From CAISKJ01 sp046351555 (GTDB taxonomy: Bacteria > Myxococcota_A > Polyangia > Polyangiales > Ga0077539), in assembly GCA_046351555.1 (NCBI GenBank), contig JAXLYI010000016.1, positions 1 through 64,000 on the forward strand: a stretch of DNA of 64,000 nucleotides, written 5' to 3'. This document shows, in pieces, positions 28,301 through 36,792 of the stretch. The position numbers and the translations under genes are program-made. How positions within the stretch are numbered: the stretch's first letter is position 1; the number at the start of each line of letters is the position of its first letter. The notes below the pieces were generated by a model. It did not search any database. It was not told the DNA's origin and saw only the letters and a program-made list of their open reading frames with translations.

Positions 28301-29136
28301 ACCTCGTCGGAGTCGTCTTCTTCGCCCGCGTCGGGCTTCGCCTCGTCCTTCTTCTCGTCCTTTTTGTCGTCCTCCTTCTTCTTCTCGTCCTTCTTCGCTT
28401 CCGCGGCGGACGCTTCGGCGGCGGGGGCCTCGCGCTCGGGGAGGAGCTCGCGCCACGACGTCGGCCACGCGCCGCCGAGCAGGGGCTTGCGGAAGAGGTA
28501 GATCAGCGCGGCGAGGGTGAGGTTGGTGCAGCCGGCGAGGGCGTTGGTCCACGCGAGGCCGACGCCGGGGAGGAGGAAGAAGCCGGCGAGGAAGGTGCCC
28601 GCGACGGCGCCGAAGGTGTTGACGGCGTAGAGGGCGCCGACGCGCTGCCCGACGCGCCCGCCCTGCTTCACGAAGTGCTTCGCGAGGAGCGGGAGGGTGG
28701 CGCCCATCAGGGTGGTGGGGGGCAGGAGCACCAGCGCGACGACGGCGAAGCGCAGGAGGGTGAAGACGTCGAAGCGGTTGCCGCCGTGGTTGGTGATCCA
28801 GTGGGAGACGGGGGGGTAGACGTTGCGGACGACGACGGGGATGAGCAGCGAGAAGACCCCGACGCCGGCCTCCATCGCCGCGTACGTCACGATGGGGAAC
28901 TTCAGCCGGTCGGCGAAGCGCCCGAAGATGAACGATCCGAGCGCGAGGCCCCCCATGAAGGCGCTGAGCACGGTGCTGATGGCCGGCGTCGACGCGCCGA
29001 ACACGAGCGTGAGCATGCGCGTCCAGATGACCTCGAAGACCAGGCCCGAGGCGCCGGACAGGAAGAAGCAGAGGAAGGGGACGAGCAGCGCCTGCAGGTC
29101 GCGGCGCGCGCTCGGGGCGTCGTCGGGTTTCGTCAC
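25390..29136 (-). CDS. Fused MFS-type transporter / spermidine synthase-like protein with C-terminal TPR region
   Basis: A 1248-residue protein with a GTG start. Residues 15-220 and 290-560 are two membrane halves that resemble each other (SGLVFEVIWTRML versus FAALSYEVILSRALDMVIGS; GALYAVNTFGAVAG versus GSVYSVNTVGSIAG), so the membrane domain arose by duplication. A Lys/Glu/Asp linker fills 245-285. Residues ~640-880 are a spermidine-synthase-like Rossmann fold (AVVGFGSGVTIGT, RVDVIELERW, VVISEPSNPWITG). Residues ~950-1180 are helical repeats. Such fusions are widespread and annotated as fused MFS/spermidine synthase; true polyamine synthesis is unproven. It lies 61 bp downstream of the SPFH gene. 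Confidence 0.88.
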   Translation of the reverse strand: MTKPDDAPSARRDLQALLVPFLCFFLSGASGLVFEVIWTRMLTLVFGASTPAISTVLSAFMGGLALGSFIFGRFADRLKFPIVTYAAMEAGVGVFSLLIPVVVRNVYPPVSHWITNHGGNRFDVFTLLRFAVVALVLLPPTTLMGATLPLLAKHFVKQGGRVGQRVGALYAVNTFGAVAGTFLAGFFLLPGVGLAWTNALAGCTNLTLAALIYLFRKPLLGGAWPTSWRELLPEREAPAAEASAAEAKKDEKKKEDDKKDEKKDEAKPDAGEEDDSDEVLEEKESAWVRYATLAAAAGSGFAALSYEVILSRALDMVIGSSIYSFTIILMGFLIGIGGGSALASAILRARPTPGMTAAVAGAVEALALLQFVIYQTNLARLVWAATTVVVLLGTAIAATWRRPVLALGVTQLLIAAGAIVTYFFQDRIPRMFVYLALTSTTNCDPSETIRFSEHIGAIQLLSFLVALLCALPAAVGMGAAFPLGVRAFARGAARVGSDTGSVYSVNTVGSIAGSFLMGFVIMPAVGMETAMYVAVAVNLGLALLLFLASPGEEPVKYVLVPLAAVLLAVTGTGAALGREGRVARSQGSVRLFPRAWDQAEMTTGVFRLSLADGMVRRRGGRCVEDQPGERRQAMAGDNPIYYRDGVTTTVTVERWNVGDALHFALKNNGKVDASNGDDMPTQVLVGAYPLLLHPRGPQGLDVAVVGFGSGVTIGTTLQFPVRRVDVIELERWIPDASRFFADVNHLTYTPERAFPYVSMPRLSILNNDGRNFLAATDRRYDVVISEPSNPWITGVSNMFTADHFRAATQALSPDGVYVQWVQLYEMSPDNIKSIYRTFASVFPYVRVFAADAYSSDTIMLGSFRPLALDPRVLDQRLADPGIRAAVEPSHATSGTDLLARMLFASREEVMRFATLEERLERGEWRPDLRATGLGECSAPACRRRPAPVNTDDNALIEFAAPRDLIGFDAFTGYVETMYSDEWRYGRVEQQVVLPDNIEERVRVRAQLGVSLLAAGRPRRAGEVLDETASMRGPGGVELRVPEMLRAAALWNAITAPREPTVHLEAPTPSAALSPEGARALQESFDRARQAIDNGSYNTALETLLALPANVREQSGAGIRMMFGFLLYRASLAEGAEPRFAEAAEALEQLQRDEPAWCERHPEVNYLIGRARFRNGDFARSVQAMGRFVDQSRTPTRGEHEALSVPRDLDEPAAEAAPVTDEPGESDKDLRPGAAPPPTATTGNARPAP

Positions 29137-29197
29137 GGGGCGCGGACTCTACAGCACCGCGGACGGAACTGTGAATGCCGCGCGGGGCGGCGGGATT

Positions 29198-30295
29198 TCA
29201 GGGAGCGGCGGGCGCGGCGGGCGCTTCGGGCTGCGCGGCGGGGGCGGGCGCCTCGGCCGGGTGCGCGGCGGGCTGCGCGCGGAGGAGCTCGGCGAGGCGC
29301 GCGCGGCGCTCGGCCTCGGGCATCGCGAGGATCTGCGCGGTGTCCATCGTGAGCATCGGGATCTGCCCGCTGTTGACCACGGGGAGGTGCCCGTCCCAGC
29401 GCTCGAGCGAGCGGTACTGGATCACCTGCGGGGTCATCGAGAGGCGGATGATCTCGTTGGCCTGGGCCTCGGCGCGGGCGCGGATGAGCAGGGCGTCGGC
29501 CTCGCCGCCGGCGCGCTGGCGGGCGGCCTCGGCCTGGCCGCGGGCGGCGGCGATCTGTTGGTCGGCCTCGGCGCGGATCTGGCGGACGCGGTTCTCGGCC
29601 TGGATGGCGTTCTGCGTGGCCTCCATCGCGCGGTTGATGGCGCCGACGACGTTCTCGGGGAGGCGGAGGGCGGAGTTGAAGGTGAGCTGGTCGATGACGA
29701 AGCCGTCGCCCGAGAGGCGCTCGACCACCTTGCGCTGGCTCTCGTTGAGCAGGCGCGTCTTGCCGACGCCGTAGATCTGCTGGACGGGCATCTCCGCGGC
29801 GGTCTCGTTGAGGGCCTCGCGCACGACGTTGCGGACGTACCCGTGGGCGAGCACCGCCACGTCGCGCTGGCGGAAGCGCGCGTAGAGCCGCGGGGCCTTG
29901 GTGGCTTCGATGTGGAAGGCGAGCCCCACGTCGGCGTTCACCGTCACGCCCTCGTTGGAGGCGAAGGTGATCGACTCGTCGCTCATCGAGCCCTCGTGCG
30001 CGTCCTTCGTCCACACGATGTTCTGCACGCTGGTGGGGAACTCCACCACCATCTCCGTGACCGGGTTGTAGAAGACCCAGCCCGAGACGATCGGGGCGTC
30101 CTGCACGCCGCGGGCGCTGCCGGCGAGCTTCACCCGGATGCCGACGTGGCCAGGGTCGACGCGCGTGCAGCTCGCCGAGCCGACGACGCAGGCCATCACC
30201 AGCACCGCGAGGGTGATCAGCGAGCTGCGCAGGAAGGACTTCGCCCCGGGGCTCAGGGGCTGCGAGGATGCGTACGGGCGGGGCGGTGTGGTCAT
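29198..30295 (-). CDS. SPFH/Band-7 (prohibitin-like) membrane protein
   Basis: A 365-residue protein. One N-terminal membrane helix (SSLITLAVLVMACVVGSA) ends near Cys43 and may be a lipoprotein site. Band-7 domain ~45-240: CTRVDPGHVGIRVKLAG, FASNEGVTVNADVGLAFHIE and RDVAVLAHGYVRNVVREALN. An Ala/Glu/Arg coiled coil spans ~230-300 (AEADQQIAAARGQAEAARQ), and the tail is Ala/Pro-rich. Such proteins form ring scaffolds in bacterial inner-membrane microdomains and bind proteases. Its start overlaps the upstream stop by ATGA, showing translational coupling. Confidence 0.9.
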   Translation of the reverse strand: MTTPPRPYASSQPLSPGAKSFLRSSLITLAVLVMACVVGSASCTRVDPGHVGIRVKLAGSARGVQDAPIVSGWVFYNPVTEMVVEFPTSVQNIVWTKDAHEGSMSDESITFASNEGVTVNADVGLAFHIEATKAPRLYARFRQRDVAVLAHGYVRNVVREALNETAAEMPVQQIYGVGKTRLLNESQRKVVERLSGDGFVIDQLTFNSALRLPENVVGAINRAMEATQNAIQAENRVRQIRAEADQQIAAARGQAEAARQRAGGEADALLIRARAEAQANEIIRLSMTPQVIQYRSLERWDGHLPVVNSGQIPMLTMDTAQILAMPEAERRARLAELLRAQPAAHPAEAPAPAAQPEAPAAPAAP

Positions 30296-30588
30296 GGTTC
30301 CTCCGGGCGGCGCGCGAAGGCGACGCGGGTGGCGAAGAGGACGTCGAGGCCGATGACGAGGAGCGCGACGGCCCCACCGGCGTACACGCGCCCGTCGTCG
30401 CGCGCGTTGAACAGCCCGGGGAGGTACAGGAAGGCCGCAACATTCACCCCGGCGACGAGGGCGCCCGCCGCGACGCGCGCGGCGGTCGAGAGGCGCCGCC
30501 CGCGCGTCGCGGCCAGCTCGCCGCGGAGCCGCGCGTTCTCGGCGGCCAGGGAGTCCCGCTCGTCCCGGTAGGGGTCTCGTCCGCTCAT
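30292..30588 (-). CDS. Small two-helix membrane protein
   Basis: A 98-residue protein with an ATG at 30588. A charged coiled-coil start (RDERDSLAAENARLRGELAA) is followed by two hydrophobic segments (STAARVAAGALVAGVNVAAF and YAGGAVALLVIGLDVLFA). It overlaps the SPFH gene by 4 bp and heads the operon, so it is probably a partner of the SPFH protein. No family recognised. Confidence 0.7.
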   Translation of the reverse strand: MSGRDPYRDERDSLAAENARLRGELAATRGRRLSTAARVAAGALVAGVNVAAFLYLPGLFNARDDGRVYAGGAVALLVIGLDVLFATRVAFARRPEEP

Positions 30589-30730
30589 GCGCGCCGACGA
30601 TAGGGCCGGCCGCGCACCGGCGCCATGGCGAAAACGCGGCGTCGAATCCGCGGCGCGCCCCGTTTCCAGCGCGCCCTTCTTGCTGTTACACCACCGCCCC
30701 GCGGGCGACACCCGCCCGAAGACCCACCGC

Positions 30731-32227
30731 ATGAGCCACCGCACCCCCACCGTCGCCGCCGCGCTCGCCGCGGCCCTCTGCCTCCAGGCCACCAGCGCGC
30801 AGGCGATCGTCGTCGCGCGCGTCACCCGCCGCGGCTACATCGTCGTCGACGACGTCGGCGACTGGGGCGCCGAGATCCCGCAGAACAACACCCGCGAGAC
30901 GGCGCGCTTCATCGGCGCGACCACCGCCGCCCTCTCCGAGCTCCCGGATTTCGAGCCCGGCAAGTACCTCGCGGTGATGCAGATCCCGTCGACGCAGAAC
31001 CCGCTCGCCTACTACCTCCCGATCCGCAACGACGTGCGCGGCATCGGCCAGCGGAGCTCGGTCGACGGGCGGAGCGAGGTGTTCGACACCAACTCCTTCT
31101 TCGACACCACCTTCCCCCTCGACGGCTTCGTCTACCTCAACTCCTACCGCTTCTACACCGACCCGCGCGCGCTCATCTTCGGGCGCTTCCTCATCTGCAC
31201 GCAGGAGTTCGGGCACCGCTACGGCGCCACCTTCGGCGTCCTCCCGACCCCGCAGGGCGACGGCGACGCGGGCCTCGCCCCCGACGCGGCCGCGGATGCT
31301 GCGGTCGACGCGAGCGCGGACGCGGCGACGGACGTCTCGGGCGACGCGTCCGACGTCCCCACCGGCCCGCAGCCCCTCGCGCGCGACGCCCTCCTCGGCC
31401 GCGGCAACACCAACGCCTCGGGCATGGTCGTCAACCGCGCGCACTGGAGCTACTTCTTCAACACCGGCGGCTCGCCGATGGAGGGCAACGAGTGGACGGA
31501 GGTCTCGCCGGGGATGTTCCGCACCGAGCGGCCCTCGTTCCGCTTCTCGCCGCTCGACCTCTACGCGATGGGGCTCATCCCCAACACCCAGGTGCCCACC
31601 ACCTTCCTCATCGCCGAGCCGCAGAACCTCCCGCGCGGCGTCTCCCGCGACAGCCCGCCCGAGTACTACAACCGCCAGGTCACCATCCGCGGCCGCCGCG
31701 TCGACGTCTCCATCGAGGACATCCAGCGCGCCAACGGCGTGCGCAACCCGGCCTACTCCCCCGGCGCCGACCACGACATGGACGTGATGTGGGTCCTCCT
31801 CGCCGAGGCCGACCAGGTCGACGACCAGCTCGCCGCCGAGTTCGACGAGGCCATCGACTCGTGCGCGATGGGCTACGCCTTCGCCACCGGCGAGCGCGGG
31901 CGCCTCACGCCCGTCGTGCCGCCGCGGCCCCCCGAAGAAGACGCCGCGACCCCCGCCGACGCCTCCGACGACGCGGTAACCCCCGTCGACGCCGCGCCGC
32001 GCGACGCCGAACCGCTCCCCGACGTCCCCAACATCCCCGCCCCCGACGGCATGGTGAACCCCGACGGCGGCGCCGTCACCCCGCCCGCCCCGCCGCCCCC
32101 CGCCCACGCCGAGGGCGGCTGCCAGTGCGACGTGCCCGCGTCCCCCGACACCGCCGCCGCGCCCCGCTGGGCCGCGCTCGCGCTGGGGCTCGTCGCGTTC
32201 TCCCGACGCAGGAAGCGCGCGGGGTGA
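30731..32227 (+). CDS. Secreted metallopeptidase-like protein with MYXO-CTERM-like anchor; QEFGH in place of HExxH
   Basis: A 498-residue protein; signal peptide up to ALCLQATSAQA. The core contains RFLICTQEFGHRYG. This resembles a zinc HExxH helix with the first His replaced by Gln, a form I recall from a myxobacterial family, so catalysis is uncertain. An Asp/Ala linker (DAAADAAVDASADAATDVSG) interrupts the core after this helix, followed by SFRFSPLDLYAMGLIP and GADHDMDVMWVLLAEA. The C-terminus has CQCDVP, a hydrophobic ALALGLVAFS and RRRKRAG: a MYXO-CTERM sorting pattern. Its stop overlaps the next start. Confidence 0.75.
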   Translation: MSHRTPTVAAALAAALCLQATSAQAIVVARVTRRGYIVVDDVGDWGAEIPQNNTRETARFIGATTAALSELPDFEPGKYLAVMQIPSTQNPLAYYLPIRNDVRGIGQRSSVDGRSEVFDTNSFFDTTFPLDGFVYLNSYRFYTDPRALIFGRFLICTQEFGHRYGATFGVLPTPQGDGDAGLAPDAAADAAVDASADAATDVSGDASDVPTGPQPLARDALLGRGNTNASGMVVNRAHWSYFFNTGGSPMEGNEWTEVSPGMFRTERPSFRFSPLDLYAMGLIPNTQVPTTFLIAEPQNLPRGVSRDSPPEYYNRQVTIRGRRVDVSIEDIQRANGVRNPAYSPGADHDMDVMWVLLAEADQVDDQLAAEFDEAIDSCAMGYAFATGERGRLTPVVPPRPPEEDAATPADASDDAVTPVDAAPRDAEPLPDVPNIPAPDGMVNPDGGAVTPPAPPPPAHAEGGCQCDVPASPDTAAAPRWAALALGLVAFSRRRKRAG

Positions 32228-33345
32228 TACCGTCGCCTCCCGTGAGCGAGGCCGACGTCACCCCCACGCCCCCCCGTCACGTCTTCCGCTGGGACCTCGA
32301 CAAGACCTACCTCCACACCGACTTCGACACGTGGATCGACCTCGTTCGAACCGCCGTCGAGAAGCCCGAGGGCAAGCGCACCGTCGCCGGCGCCGGGGCC
32401 CTGCTGCGCGAGCTGCGCGCGTCGGTTCCGTCGCTGCTCACCATCGTGTCGGGTAGCCCCGAGCAGATGCGCAACACGCTCGAGGCCAAGCTCCGCCTCG
32501 ACGGCATCCGGTGGGACGAGTTCGTCCTCAAGCCCTCCCTCCAGAACATGCTCCGCCTGCGCTTCCGCGCCCTGCGCGACCAGGTGGGCTACAAGCTCCC
32601 GGCCCTGCTCTCGGCCCGCTCGCGCACGCCCGCGCACCTGCCCGAGACCCTCTTCGGCGACGACGCCGAGGCCGACGCCCTCGTCTACACCCTCTACGCC
32701 GACATCGTCGCCGGGCGCATCGACGACAAGCGCCTCACCGCGGTGATGGAGCACGCCAACGCCTACCCCGACGCCATCGGCGAGGTGATCCGGCTCGCGC
32801 ATCAGGTCGACCGCGCCGACCCGGTGAAGCGCATCTTCATCCACCTCGAGCGCAAGAGCGACCCGGGCTTCTTCCGGCGCTACGGGCCGCGCGTCGTCCC
32901 GATCTTCAACTACTTCCAGGCCGCCCTCGTGCTCGCGCGCGACGCCGTGCTCCCCGCCGACGCCGCCGTGCGCGTCGCCGAGGTGCTCGTCCGCGACGCC
33001 GGGGTCGCCGTCGACGACCTCGGCCGCTCCGCCGCCGACCTCGCCGCGCGCGGCCACCTCGCGCCCGGCGACCTGAACCCCGTGGCCGACGCCGTGACCG
33101 CGGGCGCGCCCACCGCCGCCCTCGGGGAGCCCGCGCGCGCCGCCCTCGCCGCCGCGCTGCGCGACCTGCCCCCCATCGAGGGCGACGGGGCCGTGACCAG
33201 CGAGGCGCCCATCGATCACCTCGCCGCGCTCTTCGAAGACCGCGCCCGCTGGGAGGGCGCCAGCCGCGACGCCAAGGCCGCGAAGAAGGCGAAGCGCAAG
33301 GCCCGGCGCGGCGGCGGCGGGGGCGGCGATGCAGGGGGCGGTTGA
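32224..33345 (+). CDS. HAD-like / App1 (DUF2183)-type phosphatase domain protein
   Basis: A 373-residue protein from a GTG that overlaps the previous stop (GTGA) and has AGGA about 11 bp upstream; a second GTG at 32242 is possible. Motif I reads FRWDLDKTYL, a DxDxT nucleophile site; motif II is TIVSGSPEQM; a later WDEFVLKPSLQNM follows App1/DUF2183 order. The C-terminal ~170 residues are helical and end in a Lys/Arg/Gly-rich tail. App1-type proteins in fungi are phosphatidate phosphatases; the bacterial role is unknown. No signal peptide. Confidence 0.7.
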   Translation: MIPSPPVSEADVTPTPPRHVFRWDLDKTYLHTDFDTWIDLVRTAVEKPEGKRTVAGAGALLRELRASVPSLLTIVSGSPEQMRNTLEAKLRLDGIRWDEFVLKPSLQNMLRLRFRALRDQVGYKLPALLSARSRTPAHLPETLFGDDAEADALVYTLYADIVAGRIDDKRLTAVMEHANAYPDAIGEVIRLAHQVDRADPVKRIFIHLERKSDPGFFRRYGPRVVPIFNYFQAALVLARDAVLPADAAVRVAEVLVRDAGVAVDDLGRSAADLAARGHLAPGDLNPVADAVTAGAPTAALGEPARAALAAALRDLPPIEGDGAVTSEAPIDHLAALFEDRARWEGASRDAKAAKKAKRKARRGGGGGGDAGGG

Positions 33346-33380
33346 TGGACGGGAGCCGCGCCCGTCCCTACACTGACCGC

Positions 33381-34739
33381 ATGCAGTCCCAGGCGCTGCG
33401 CACCCTCGCCACGACCCTCTGCCTCGGCGCCGCCGTCGCCGCCTGCGGCGCGAAGACGGGGCTGCTCGTCCCCGACGTGCCGGAAGACCGGGCCGACGTG
33501 CTCGACGCGCCCGAGACGCAGCCGTCGTTCTGCGTCGAGCCCACCGACCCGAACGCCACCTACCGCGTCGACCTCGAGACCCGCGCCCAGCTCACCGTCG
33601 CCGACATCTTCTTCGTCATCGACCGGACGGGCTCGATGGACGGCGAGATCGACAACATCAAGCGCAACCTCCAGAACACCATCGTCCCGCAGATCAACGC
33701 CGCCATCACCGACGTGCAGTTCGGCGTCGCCACCTACGCCGACTTCCCCATCGGCTCGTACGGCGACCGGATGGACATCCCCTTCACCCTCGTCACCCCC
33801 GTCGACCGCAGCCTCTCCAACGTGCAGGGCGCGCTCAACAGCGTGGCGGCGGGCGGCGGCGGCGACAACCCCGAGGCGATGGTCGAGGCGCTCTACCAGG
33901 TGGCGACGGGCGAAGGCTACCTCCCGTGGATCCCGCCGCGCTCGCCCTGCGCGGGCCCCGGGCGCTCGGGCTACGCCTGCTTCCGCCGCGAGGCCCAGCC
34001 CATCCTGGTGCTCATCGCCGACGCGCCCTCGCACAACGGCCCCGCCGCGGGCCCGCGCGACACGGCCTACAACGACATCACCTTCCTCAACCCGCCCGCC
34101 TGCCCCTCGACGCTCCCGATGTGCCGCGCCAGCCGCGGGCCGCACACCTACGCCGAAACCCGCGCCGCGCTCCAGCGGCTCAACGCCCGGGTCATCGGCG
34201 TGAGCTCGGGCTCCGCCGGGCTCTCGGGCCTCGCCGACATGCAGGTGATCGCGCGCGACACGGGCACCGTCACCGCCGGCGGCTCGCCGCTGGTCATCGG
34301 CATCAACACCGACGGCTCCGACCTCGACTCGCGCGTCGTGTCGGCCGTGCAGACCTTCACCCGCCAGGTGCGCTTCAACGCCTCGGCCCGCGTCGTCGAC
34401 CTCGACCCGATGCGCCCCGCGTCGCGCATCGTCGCGGCCGTGCGCCCCCGGACGGCCGACCCCGCGGCCAACGTCCAGCGCACCGACGCCACCACCTTCT
34501 ACGGCGTGGTGCCGGGCACGCGGCTCACCTTCTCCCTCGAGCTGGTCACGCCGCTGCCGCGCACGAGCGTCGAGCAGCGCTTCCCGACGCGGGTTCAGTT
34601 TCTCGGCGACGGCCGGGCCAACCTGGGGTGGCGCGACATCGAGATCGTGATCCCGCCGCTCGACCGCACGTGCGACGGCGACGCGGGCGCGCCCGACGTC
34701 ACCGCGGTGGACGCCGGGATCGACGCCGCGATCGATTGA
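33381..34739 (+). CDS. VWA-domain lipoprotein
   Basis: A 452-residue protein; the ATG at 33381 gives a lipoprotein signal ending CLGAAVAAC. A VWA domain starts at ~75: ADIFFVIDRTGSMDGEIDN (MIDAS DxTxS variant), VQFGVATYADFP and PILVLIADAPSH. Several Cys pairs lie in insertions (SPCAGPGRSGYACF, PPACPSTLPMC). It ends in an Asp/Ala tail. It is probably an outer-membrane or surface adhesion/binding protein that needs a divalent ion. It is convergent with the fusion enzyme at 34747, 7 bp away. Confidence 0.85.
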   Translation: MQSQALRTLATTLCLGAAVAACGAKTGLLVPDVPEDRADVLDAPETQPSFCVEPTDPNATYRVDLETRAQLTVADIFFVIDRTGSMDGEIDNIKRNLQNTIVPQINAAITDVQFGVATYADFPIGSYGDRMDIPFTLVTPVDRSLSNVQGALNSVAAGGGGDNPEAMVEALYQVATGEGYLPWIPPRSPCAGPGRSGYACFRREAQPILVLIADAPSHNGPAAGPRDTAYNDITFLNPPACPSTLPMCRASRGPHTYAETRAALQRLNARVIGVSSGSAGLSGLADMQVIARDTGTVTAGGSPLVIGINTDGSDLDSRVVSAVQTFTRQVRFNASARVVDLDPMRPASRIVAAVRPRTADPAANVQRTDATTFYGVVPGTRLTFSLELVTPLPRTSVEQRFPTRVQFLGDGRANLGWRDIEIVIPPLDRTCDGDAGAPDVTAVDAGIDAAID

Positions 34740-34746
34740 TCGTGGT

Positions 34747-36663
34747 TCAGTGGGCGGCGGGGCGCGGCGCGCGGCGGTCGAGCGTGCGGCGCATCGCGTC
34801 GACGCAGCGGCGGTTCTCGTCGGGGGAGCCCACCGACACGCGGACGTAGCCGCGCCGCAGGTGGTGGCTCGCCAGCGACCGGATGAACACCCCGTCGTGC
34901 AGCATCGCCTGCACGATCGCGTCGGCCGTCATCCCCGTCTCGTGGATGTCGAGCAGCACGAAGTTGCCCTCGCTCGCGAACGCGGAGACCCCGGGCATCC
35001 GCCCGAGCTCGCGGACGAGCATCGCCCGCTCCTCGCGGACGGCGTCGCGCTGGCGGGCCAGCTCGGCGGCGTCGTCGAGCACCGCCAGGGCGGCGGCCAG
35101 GGCGAGGGTGGACACGTTCCACGGGAGCTTGACGCGGTGGAGGAGGCGGGCGACCGGCTCGGCGCAGAGCGCGTAGCCCACGCGGAGCCCGGCGAGCCCC
35201 ATCGCCTTGGAGAAGGTGCGCACCACCAGGAGGTTGGGGTGCGTCGCCACCAGCGGCGCGTCGGAGTCGGCGTCGCCGAACTCCACGTACGCCTCGTCGA
35301 GCACCACCGGGATGCCCAGGCGCAGCAGCCGGTGGAGCGCGCCGGCCGACACCCGCCGCCCCGTCGGGTTGTTGGGCGAGCAGAGGAAGATCACCTTCGT
35401 CCGCTCGGTCACCGCCTCGAGCACCGCCGACACGTCGAGCGTGAGGTCGTCGCGCATCGGCACGAGCACCGGGACGCCGCCAGTCACCCGCGTGCGCGAC
35501 TCGTACATCGAGAAGGTCGGGACGGAGATCACCACCTCCTCGCCGGGCGCCACGAAGGTGCGCACGACGAGGTCGATCACCTCGCTCGACCCCGCGCCGA
35601 GCACGCACGACTCCTCGCCGAGCCCGTGCTCGCCCGCGAGGCGCCGCCGCAGCTCGCGCGCCATCGCCGCGTCGGGGTAGCGGTGCCCGCGCGCGAGCGC
35701 CGCCATCACCGCCGCCTGTACCCGGGCCGACGGCGCGAAGGGGCTCTCGTTGGACATCAGCCGCGCGAAGCCGTCGCGGTGGCGCGCGGCCCGGTCGGCG
35801 ACGCCGAAGTGGTCGTCGCGGTACACCGGCGCGCCGCGCACCCAGGAGGGCGCGTGGAGCTCCATCGCCTCGGGGTCGATCGGGCCCGCCGAGCGCGGCT
35901 CGGTGGACTCGAGGTCGTCGTCGAGGTCGTCGCCGAAGACGCGCAGCATCGCCTCGGCGCGCGCGTGCGCCGCGGGCGTGTCGACGTCGATCCAGCGCGC
36001 GTCGCCCACGTCCACGGCGGCGAAGCGGCCCCGCGCCGCCAGCGCCCGCACCCCGTCGGAGAGCGACGCGTCGCCCTTCGCTTCGAAGAGCGCGCGCAGC
36101 TCGCGCACGAGGTGGGCGTTGACCCGGAAGATCCCCGTGTCGATCGCGTTGAACTCCGGGAGGTCTTTGCTGATCGCCTCGATCGCGTGCCCGCGCACGC
36201 GCACCTTGGTGGCGTCGTCGAGGTCGAAGCAGCGCTCGATGTCGAAGTCCACCCCCAGCGCGCACGCGCCCGAAGGGACCTCCGCGCGCGCCAGCGCCCG
36301 CACCAGCTCCGGCGCCACCAGGTGGTCGGACATCGTCAGCAGGCAGTCCCGGTCGATCCATTCGGCCGCCGCCAGCAGCGACACGCCGTTGGAGCGCTCC
36401 CAGAGGGGATTTTCGACGAAATGGAGCTCGACGCCGAGGGCCGGGCCGACGTCGACCAGGGCCTCGCGGATGCGGTGGCCCTCGTAGCCGACGATGATGA
36501 CGGCCTCGCGGACGCCCTCTTTCGCGAGGGTGCGGAGGATTCGCACCAGCAGGGGGGTGCCGGCGACGGGACGGAGGGGCTTGGGGAGGGTGTCGCCCTG
36601 GGCCAGCCGCGAGCCCCGGCCAGCGGCCAGGATGATGGCGCGGTCAGCCCTTCGTTTCGACAT
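34747..36663 (-). CDS. Bifunctional protein: nucleotidyltransferase (sugar/inositol-phosphate cytidylyltransferase-like) fused to HisC-like PLP aminotransferase
   Basis: A 638-residue protein; the ATG at 36663 follows GGAGGA. Residues 8-240 are a GT-A nucleotidyltransferase: AIILAAGRGSRL, PKPLRPVAG, ERSNGVSLL, MSDH, then ATKV, SKDL and IDTGIF. That series resembles CTP:inositol-1-phosphate and phosphocholine cytidylyltransferases. Residues 270-638 are a fold-type I aminotransferase close to histidinol-phosphate aminotransferase: SNESPFAPS, SPNNPTG (429-435), LDEAYVEF and TFSKAMGLAGLRVGY with Lys486 as the PLP lysine. A plausible product is a CDP-activated amino-alcohol or amino-sugar phosphate for an envelope lipid or polymer (inference). 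It could be taken for HisC alone, but the N-terminal domain is complete. Confidence 0.85.
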   Translation of the reverse strand: MSKRRADRAIILAAGRGSRLAQGDTLPKPLRPVAGTPLLVRILRTLAKEGVREAVIIVGYEGHRIREALVDVGPALGVELHFVENPLWERSNGVSLLAAAEWIDRDCLLTMSDHLVAPELVRALARAEVPSGACALGVDFDIERCFDLDDATKVRVRGHAIEAISKDLPEFNAIDTGIFRVNAHLVRELRALFEAKGDASLSDGVRALAARGRFAAVDVGDARWIDVDTPAAHARAEAMLRVFGDDLDDDLESTEPRSAGPIDPEAMELHAPSWVRGAPVYRDDHFGVADRAARHRDGFARLMSNESPFAPSARVQAAVMAALARGHRYPDAAMARELRRRLAGEHGLGEESCVLGAGSSEVIDLVVRTFVAPGEEVVISVPTFSMYESRTRVTGGVPVLVPMRDDLTLDVSAVLEAVTERTKVIFLCSPNNPTGRRVSAGALHRLLRLGIPVVLDEAYVEFGDADSDAPLVATHPNLLVVRTFSKAMGLAGLRVGYALCAEPVARLLHRVKLPWNVSTLALAAALAVLDDAAELARQRDAVREERAMLVRELGRMPGVSAFASEGNFVLLDIHETGMTADAIVQAMLHDGVFIRSLASHHLRRGYVRVSVGSPDENRRCVDAMRRTLDRRAPRPAAH

Positions 36664-36714
36664 CACAAGCGTTGTCCTCCGGAAATCCACCCGCGACCCG
36701 CGGGCACCGCGCGC

Positions 36715-36743
36715 CTGTAACACGGGTGCCGTTTCGGTCGCAA
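36715..36743 (-). promoter_or_regulatory. Candidate sigma-70-type promoter of the fusion enzyme gene
   Basis: On the minus strand TTGCGA (36743-36738) and TTACAG (36720-36715) are 17 bases apart, about 50 bp before the ATG at 36663. The -35 is close to consensus, the -10 weak. It lies in one of the few locally AT-richer spots of this intergenic region. Confidence 0.28.
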
Positions 36744-36792
36744 TTCTGCATTCGCCGGTGCGGCGGTGTGCCCCGAGGCCCTGCGCATCCGT

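Noticed and set aside
34747..36663. Simple hisC annotation
   Set aside because: A complete nucleotidyltransferase domain precedes the aminotransferase in frame and there are no other his genes nearby.
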